A DNA stretch of 64,000 nt from contig NC_135125.1 in assembly GCF_050908995.1 (NCBI RefSeq), positions 14,223,011 to 14,287,010 on the forward strand. The letters run 5' to 3'. This stretch comes from Andrena cerasifolii. Its lineage: Eukaryota > Arthropoda > Insecta > Hymenoptera > Andrenidae. The notes below the pieces were generated by a model. The model saw only the letters and a program-made list of their open reading frames with translations, was not told where the DNA came from and ran no database searches. The position numbers and the translations under genes are program-made. The number at the start of each line of letters is the position of its first letter. Position 1 is the stretch's first letter. This document shows, piece by piece, positions 57,195 through 64,000 of the stretch.

Positions 57195-60100
57195 AAGAAG
57201 AGGCCCGAGGTCGCGACTAATCGCGTGTCGTGCCAAGAAGTTGTGCGACATCGTTTTCACGCACTCGCGTGCACCGGAGGCTAAGGGAAACGCGAGATGC
57301 GCGCGTCCCGATCGATGCAAAAACTAATATTCGCATTTACGAGAGGGGCAGGCCGAAGGGGCGGGAAAAGGCGAGCGTCCGACTAATGGCCGAGCCAGTT
57401 ATTACTGGCAGTAATTAATTCGCGTCGCGTCTGCCTGGAAACCTGCTACGGTCGCCTGTTCCCTTTCAAGCACGAATCGTGTCTAATTTTCTTTGAACCT
57501 TCGGGACGTCACGGACGCTTCTTGGATATCCCTTTGAAACCTTCTGCCTTACATAAAGATCCGTCCGTGTTCCTTCTGCGATCGATCGCGATTAAGCACC
57601 GCGAACGATGGATTCGCCACGGTGATTGCTCGCAACACGCGTGCCCACGATATCGCCTCTTACGCCGCTCCGTCTCATTTTCGTCGCCGTGCGTCTAACG
57701 AGGCCCGCGGGACCGTCTATCCGGACACACGGTCTCGGTAATTAGCGTTTAGTAATTAGCAATTAGCCGGTCGAGCCGGGCAGCCGGGTAGGCAGTAATC
57801 AGCGTATTGTGCGAGGATGAAGATCCTTGCGGTGCATGGAAAAATGTGTATGCAAATTGCGGACGCTGGTAGCGGATGCGCAACCTTTTCCCTGTCAGAG
57901 TCACGGCTCTGCTTCGAAGCGATCGCGCGGGTGACTCGTCCGGAGGATCTTTACGATCGATGAAAAAATTCTGGGGTGCATCGCCTGGCCCGTGGCATGA
58001 GAAACTGCGCGATTGTTGGCAGCGCGAGGTGGGATTTATACGAGGCACAGGAGGCTATGGTCGGTTATCGAACTCCCCAAGCGGCGTACTCATGGAAATT
58101 CATATCCCGGCGTGAAATAGAAACGCCGCGCGGCTCTAAAGCCATAATTAGCGAACCCGCGATCGCATAATTAATTGGTCACTGCTGTTGGATCCCCGGC
58201 TCGGGGGTAAAGTGAATCGTTTATTAGAGACCCCGCGTTTCCTGGCGCGCGGGCCGATCCGCGTATATACCCGGCGCACGCTCTCGTCTACATCGTGATC
58301 ATAGATCGTAATGCAATCGCGACTTCTCCGGCGTACCTCGACCGTGACAAATTCGTTCTCTCTAGTCGCTCTCAGCGAGCTGCTTCGACTCCTACGGAAC
58401 ATGGTTTCCATCCGTTTCGCGAGAGGATCGCGCGTGCACGCTCCCTCGCGGAACCTTGCACTTCGAATCCTCGCTACTCGTCGGGGACCACGGGAATGAC
58501 GGAGTACATCCCCCGCGATAAAATTCGTCGAAATTGTAGAACAGGTCTGTTTCGAGTATCCGTGAAGTAGCGTTACTCTCCTGGTCCCGATAGCAAGTAG
58601 GAATACTAATTCGTTGACAAAGATGGATTGCTCGCAATATCGAAATTGCTTCGGAACGAACTCCCCTCCGAAACTAAGGGTTCCACAACTTCCATGTATT
58701 CTCTTGCAAGGAGTCGCCTCATCCGCGGTTGTTAACGCAAGAGAATTCGATTCACCGCGGCAGTTGACCTTCCACGCACGTCATTCCGCGCCGCCGTCGC
58801 CGTAATAAAAGCCCAGGACCGTTCGCAGGATACAAAAGGGTCCGCGTGCCTCTATACATCTTCCTAGTTTACATTCTTCGTTCCTGTTAGCGCGTCGCCC
58901 ACGGGAACGATCCATTATTCCCATCCCTGGAATTCCTTCTGACTCATTATGCCGAACCGCGTTCCGCAGCGGACCCCTGCTTTATATTCCGTCCGACCGG
59001 ACCCGCCACGGGAAAAATCGATACAATTTCGGCTGTTCGCCTTTGTTCGGGACTGGAGCGGGGCGATGGGATCTCGACTTGGCCGCTCGCGAATCTTTCT
59101 AGGGGTCCGATACTTTCGCCTGTTCCCTATACGAATTAATTCGGACCGCGATTAGAGCCGAGGAGTGGATCTCTTTCGGCTGGTCGGGATTCGTGGCGGT
59201 TCGCGTATGGTACCGGCTCCTCGAGATTCGTCGGGATACTCCTTTGGTATTCACCCATCGACGGCCCCTTGCCTCGGTATTCAGACACTGTTTCCTAATT
59301 GTACGAAGTGTTCGCGCACGTCCGACTAGCCTTCGCCTGCTGCAAGTCGGCACGCATACCTATTGTACGCCGCGTTGAATTATTTAGGCCCGGGCCTCTC
59401 TTTGACTCGGTTCTGTCGCGTAGAACCGGTCCATCCTCGCGTGACTCTTTCGCGGCTGGAAAAATCGCAGTCGACGATCGTTCCGCCGCGGTGAAAAGCG
59501 AGCGTCTCCTTTGGCGACGGACGCGCGCGGCGGTCGAATTCTCATTTCGGACGTGCACGTCCCGCCGGGGTATTTCAGGGCCGAGCGTAACAGGTATGCG
59601 CGAATGTACGCTCTGCACGGTCGCGATAAGTCACGGACAGTGGCTTGCGTACACTGGACAGCAGGCTCTATCGATCGCGCTCGAAAATCCAAACGGATCA
59701 CTTGCCGCTTACTTGGTATCTTAGCGAGCGGAGCGTACCGGTCGCGGATCGAGCCTCTCGGCTCGAGTCTTGCACGTACATACTTCCGGTGAGGGAACAC
59801 TTTTGGATCAAGATATCCCGCAGCGAGGCACAGTGTCACAGTCCATAAAAAATCCACGGGTCTAGCGACGACGACGGTGACGACAATGACGACAGCAGGT
59901 GTGCGGGGTGTGCTGCGTGTCCTGAATCGCGCTAGCGAGGAAGCACAGTGCAACAGAATCACTGATCTTGATCACTTGGTATCACCAGATCGAGGAGAAG
60001 CCGCGACCGTGCGTAACGGCAACGTTATACGCGGACGTGCGCGTACATCACTTTTGCCACCCTCCCGCAAAGCCCCATCCAACGCACGGCAATGCTCCTC

Positions 60101-60488
60101 CGCTGTTCGAGATCGAGACTTACCTATCCAGGACGCTCGTCGACGGCGGACGACCCTGACGATCCTGCCCGACGGCGTGTTTTCCCCTCGGTGCTCGCGT
60201 GCGGTTCGACGGTGAACGGTGCGAACGGTACGAAGCTCCGTGTGGCCGCGGAATCCCACCGTTGGAATTCGATGTCTCGCCGAACCTCGCACTGTTCGAA
60301 CCGGGAGAGCGTCTCTCGCGTTCGCGCTCGCGGCTGACCGAACTATTCGAAAACAGCGGTATCGGGGACCAGGGGGCAACACCGAATTATTGCTCTCGCT
60401 CCGCTCTCGCACCCTCCGCAGCGAGCGTGTGCGAGTTCAGAGCGCCTATTCTTTCTCTCGATTCTCCAGTCTCCCTTTTCTCTCCCTT

Positions 60489-60524
<36 letters not shown>

Positions 60525-61480
60525 GTCCCCTCAAAATCACCGCGACACCGCACCGAACAGAAGTGAACTACTCGTGCGCCGCCGGTTCACGGTACCTTAA
60601 ATACCTTGGCAGCCGCGCCGCCGTCACCGCTGCCGCCGACGCCGCAGCACGCCACCGCCACCACCGCTGTGCGTCGTGCGGCCCCCTACCTCAAACTCGC
60701 CCCACGCCGCGCGCGCCGATTGGCGAGGGAGAGGAGCCGATGTGTGCCTGTGCCCGCCGGCTACACCGGACCCATCCTCTCTTCCTCTCCAGTGCTCTTG
60801 CTCCTGGTCTCTTCTTTCTTTCTCCCGACCCTCTGCCCTTGCCGCTCTCCTCTCTTTCTCTTCTAACCACCACAGAGAAGCCTCCTTCTCGCTATCCTCC
60901 CCACCCTCTTTCGAGTTTGTGCGCTTCTCTCCTCTCTCTCCTCCCCGCTTCTTCGCCCTCTTTGCTCTGTCACGGGTAATTCAACCACCACATGTGTACC
61001 CGCAGGACTCCGCCAAGTCCCCGTGCCCTCTCTTCCCCTCCGGAGAGGATGCTGCGTCGAGGCTCGTTTTCGGGGGTGCGTCTCGACCCCTCGTCGAAGA
61101 GGAAGAGCTGAAATTTCGGGACGGAGCGACGCGTCCTGGCGTTGGACGTCACCGTGGCCCGTGGCTCCTCGAGGGTCGCGCCAGAGGACGAGGAAGAGCA
61201 ACGCGGAGCCGGCACCGAGCACCGTGCGCAATCGCGGCTGCGCAGAGCCGCAGAAGCCACCGGAGCGCGGCTCGCCTCGCGCATTCGCGCTCCGCACGCC
61301 GCTGCGAGCGCATCCGTTTTTCCACTCTGCCCGCTTTATCTCTCTTTCTCATGGCCGGAGAGTTCATCGCCGAGACGTCGACTCGCTGCGTTCCTCGGCA
61401 GATAGTACCCGGGTTGGGAGTTCAGGTCGCTTCGAACCGAGGCGGTGTAGTGGGTGGAAGGAGTGCAGGGTGTCCCGCGA
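57195..61480. other. CpG- and pyrimidine-rich stretch, no gene assigned
   Basis: High CpG density, especially 59.5-61.4 kb, with long pyrimidine blocks. This is the kind of sequence often found at promoters or 5' exons, and it could hold the missing Tenectin 5'UTR exon, but nothing ties it to that gene. ORFs of up to 269 codons on both strands overlap one another and are compositionally explained. Confidence 0.35.
60491..60521. repeat. (CT)n microsatellite
   Basis: About 15 uninterrupted CT dinucleotides within a longer pyrimidine-rich block. Confidence 0.95.
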
Positions 61481-62470
61481 GGTAACTGTCAATCTTTTCC
61501 AGCATCTTTGCCAGGCGATCCTGGATCACTGCTATCGTGTAGATTTCTGAATTGAAACGCTGTTTAGCCTTTTGCTGTTGGACGCGGTAGACGTTGATGA
61601 GCACCAAGTGCTCGTCGCTATCCTAAACCATATTTATCCCAAAATCGTGAGTATATTGTACAATTTCGAGTGATCGGACTAGTAGTTCTATTGTCGTACG
61701 ACCTTTCGCTTCAAAATCATCTGTCGGACATGGAAAATTTGTTGTTATCACAGTTTTTGGCACTACGATATTAGAAACTCAGTCGTACCAATATGAAGGG
61801 ATGTTTTGGGTCTGCAACGCTCTGTATAAAATATTTAGGGAGTTGTATCCTCAAGAGTACCATGCCGCCAACAATTCTCCCCCCGCACATTTCTTCCACC
61901 CACGATTATCATAGGCGAACGTTAGGCTCTTGTTTTTCCGCTCGGAGTCCGTGACCGATATTTCGATGCGGAAAATCGTCGGTAGACACGAGATGCCCGA
62001 GGAAGCACCGAGTAACTCCACTACAAATATTTGAATACTTAATTGCACCGAGTCGCATGATTCACGGCGCTTGTATCCGGCAGTTGAGGCCGATGTTGAA
62101 ATTATGTTAAGGTCTGTCCGGCAATTGGTTTCGAGATATTCGTCGGGGAGATTGGTAAATGCCGTTGGATACTGAATCTGCTGACTCACTATCGGTCAGC
62201 ACGTCGATGAGCACGAACGAGAGGACACGCGAGGCCTCTTGAAACGAGTCGCCACGCATCGCTCCGAACCCACCATCCCGAGCGTTCCCTGAAAATATCG
62301 CCTTCTAGCCTTGGAGCCTCCGACGAATCGATCCTTGTCACTTCATCTTGTTTATTTGCCCCGTCGCGAAGCCTCTTGGTAATTCGTCGGTTACGGTCCT
62401 CGGGGATTTCCACGGCATTCCCCAAAATTGTGTAAGAGTCTGTTTCAGGGTCGGTTAACGGTTCTGCGAG
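61481..62470 (-). pseudogene. Possible decayed coding fragments, family unknown
   Basis: Three minus-strand open stretches look more protein-like than their surroundings: about 62455-62200 (reading LTDPETDSYTILGNAVEIPE onward), 62189-61853, and about 61645-61425 (DSDEHLVLINVYRVQQQKAK onward, after an acceptor-like GGTTTAG). They are in different frames and separated by stops, so if related they form a broken gene or element ORF. I do not recognise the family; chance is possible. Confidence 0.25.
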
Positions 62471-63379
62471 AAACTAAGAATCAGCGGGCGACTGTTTATT
62501 AGAAACGCAATCATCGTGAACGACTCCAGGCCCTTTGCGAGTTCAAGGAAAGGTGGTCCCACAGTTTGCCGCCATTTCTGGAGACACGGCATCTGGAGAT
62601 AATCTTCCTCTTCGGATCAGCTGCAGCCCCGAAAGGGCTAGATTCAGTGATAATGTCGCTTTGCAGGTAGGGGGTCGTCCTTAACCCTCATCCGTTCCTC
62701 ATTTCACGAACCGAATCTGTCCCTTGGTGTGAAGTTGACACAGTGGTGGAAGATCGATGAAATGACAAGGTACCTACACAGTTATTTTTCGGTATCTTTT
62801 TATTCAAATTGACGAGTTAACATTTACATCTTAGCTTTTCACAATTTTAAAATAAAACGACGCGCAGAACGTACTGCTTGTTTAATTAGAAGGGATGATT
62901 TCGGCGCACTGGTTCGGTCAATTAAGTAATTAAATAAAAGCTATTGTGCAGTTTTGAGAATCATCAAATTCCAACGTTCCGGTCAGTGGTTGTGACCATT
63001 TTCAAGGAAAGTTAGATAACGGAAGAATACTGCGTATGCTTTTACGCAATGATCGCGTTTGCTAGAAATGTGCGACGTGCGAGTCGGTTGAACGGTGACT
63101 GAGGTGAACAGTAGATGCAAGGCAAGAGCAACTAGAGAGTAAACCAGAGTGCGGCTAAAACGATGCCAAGATCGGTAAACGTTAAAGATTTTGAAATAAA
63201 TTGGAAGGACGAAACTCCAAACCTCACAACCATACTGCCGTAATATTGCTTATGTGGTAAAAATCCATCGCTCATAGGTGTCCAAAGATATAATTACATA
63301 ACGTTGACAGTAATATGTAATAATGGTCAAACCAGAAAAAAGAAATATAGAAACGAAAATTCTAATAGAAAGACTACAT
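62471..63379. other. Non-coding stretch, no gene recognised
   Basis: Becomes AT-richer towards the right. No ORF, RNA or terminal repeat recognised. Confidence 0.4.
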
Positions 63380-63690
63380 CATATGGGATTACTCCTTCAA
63401 TAAGGTTGCGTAATAGTCCTGTATTTTAGGTGTTTCATACCTGAGATTTACGCTCGGTTGTTAAATCATATGTAGGGTTTCTAATAGAACTCTCTGATTC
63501 AGATTAGCTTCTCTATTAACAACTTTGACGTTGTCAAAGTCAAATCTATGGTCGAACTCAAGCGAGTGTTTCCTTAAAGCAGTGTGTTGGAGAGGAGATA
63601 AAAAGATATTTCTTTTGTGCTCATAAATCCTAAATATCATCATTCCAAAAGCTGAGATATCATAACAGGTTTGCCATCCGATCACAGAAT
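63380..63690 (-). pseudogene. GIY-YIG endonuclease remnant, Penelope-like retroelement 3' end
   Basis: The minus strand reads EHKRNIFLSPLQHTALRKHS, then HRFDFDNVKVVNRE and LNQRVLLETLHM, then two in-frame stops interrupt a continuing QPSVNLRYETPKIQDYYATL. The pattern (EHK, then AL..HS, H.FDF, then a Glu in LLE.LHM) is the C-terminal half of the GIY-YIG domain found after reverse transcriptase in Penelope-like elements. The reverse transcriptase and GIY-YIG start are absent, and stops show decay. Confidence 0.6.
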
Positions 63691-63800
63691 TATCAAATAA
63701 ATAACGATAATTTCGTACATTATCAAACGAGTATCAATAATTTCGTAACGTATCAAACGAATATCGATACTTTCGGAAAGTATCAAACCGGTTTTGATTC
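63681..63800. repeat. 30-bp tandem repeat, about four units
   Basis: Units of 30 bp of the form TTTCGTANNNTATCAAACGA plus TATC-rich filler begin at 63711, 63741 and 63771, with a more diverged unit at 63681. Confidence 0.7.
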
Positions 63801-63931
63801 GATATAGTATTGATATGGTATCGGTTCAAGAAGAATCGGTATCGACAATTGATACCTAGTACCTAAAATTTCGATGCGTATCGATATTTTCTATTGAGTA
63901 TCAATAGTATTGGTATCAGTCCCATCACTAC
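63681..63931. mobile_element. hAT-like element end with TATC-rich subterminal repeats
   Basis: The right edge on the minus strand begins GTAGTGATGGGACTGATACC, resembling the (C/T)AGTGATGGG ends of many hAT elements. It is followed inward by dense GTATC/GATAC motifs and the 30-bp tandem repeats. The opposite end and a target duplication were not found. Confidence 0.45.
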
Positions 63932-64000
63932 TTATAGTACACTGCGTGAGAAAGGAGAGAAGAAAGCGATCGCGACGAGCGCGAAGTTTGCTGCCCGAGC
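63932..64000. other. Right window edge
   Basis: Sixty-nine bases with no recognisable feature. Confidence 0.4.

Noticed and set aside
59384..59962. Minus-strand ORF with hydrophobic VVIVVTVVV and LWTVTLCLAAG segments, considered as the Tenectin signal-peptide exon
   Set aside because: The hydrophobic run comes from a GAC-type low-complexity tract, the only nearby donor gives the wrong phase, and the exon at 28553-28634 fits exactly.
60676..61485. 269-codon plus-strand ORF in the CpG-rich block
   Set aside because: It overlaps several equally long ORFs on both strands, is Arg/Ser/Pro-rich as expected from composition, and shows no domain.
1..64000. CRISPR arrays, prophage, operons or toxin-antitoxin systems
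   Set aside because: The window is animal nuclear DNA. The only regular arrays are mini- and microsatellites and coding repeats without spacers.

Overview
The window is animal nuclear DNA, almost certainly from an insect. It carries split genes with GT-AG introns, an insect extracellular-matrix gene (Tenectin), and relics of mariner, Tc1, hAT, piggyBac-like and Penelope-like elements. Sharply alternating AT-rich and very CpG-rich blocks fit a hymenopteran (bee, ant or wasp), but that order-level assignment is inference. There is no bacterial-type operon, CRISPR array or phage.

Layout. At the left edge (1-2089, minus strand) is an AT-rich three-exon gene for a hAT-transposase-like zinc-finger protein. 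Its reading frame is unbroken for 590 codons and runs off the window. Two perfect TGACGTCA palindromes lie upstream of it. The centrepiece is Tenectin on the minus strand (coding span 6345-28634). I assembled it from six coding exons whose splice phases all agree: a signal-peptide exon (28553-28634), a 48-nt exon (18044-18091), an exon with two VWC domains (17188-17661), an exon with a third VWC (16812-17093), a giant 10.2-kb exon (6574-16759) and a terminal exon (6345-6447). The predicted protein is 3,724 residues: signal peptide, three VWC domains, a huge Pro/Thr/Glu/Ser mucin-like tract, VWC4, a second tract, VWC5 and a half-VWC C-terminus. The leader exon has a splice acceptor upstream of its ATG, so at least one 5'UTR exon lies further right and was not located.

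From about 28.7 to 64 kb I recognise no conserved host gene; the short ORFs there look like chance ORFs in CpG-rich DNA. This part is a museum of mobile elements, many with readable termini and target duplications: two tRNA-derived SINE-like units, hAT foldback MITEs, a piggyBac-like MITE, a Harbinger-like MITE, an internally deleted mariner, an element containing both a hAT MITE and a Tc1 5' fragment, two MITEs sharing one TA, a 964-bp MITE with TA duplication, several foldbacks, a Penelope-like GIY-YIG relic and a hAT-like end. A 770-bp, 9-bp-unit minisatellite lies inside the 10.5-kb Tenectin intron. CpG- and pyrimidine-rich DNA at 59.5-61.5 kb could hold a promoter, but no gene could be tied to it.

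I found no clearly new biological system. The most useful results are the complete Tenectin model with its repeat-expanded exon, the intact intron-bearing hAT-derived gene, and the nested or abutting element structures.
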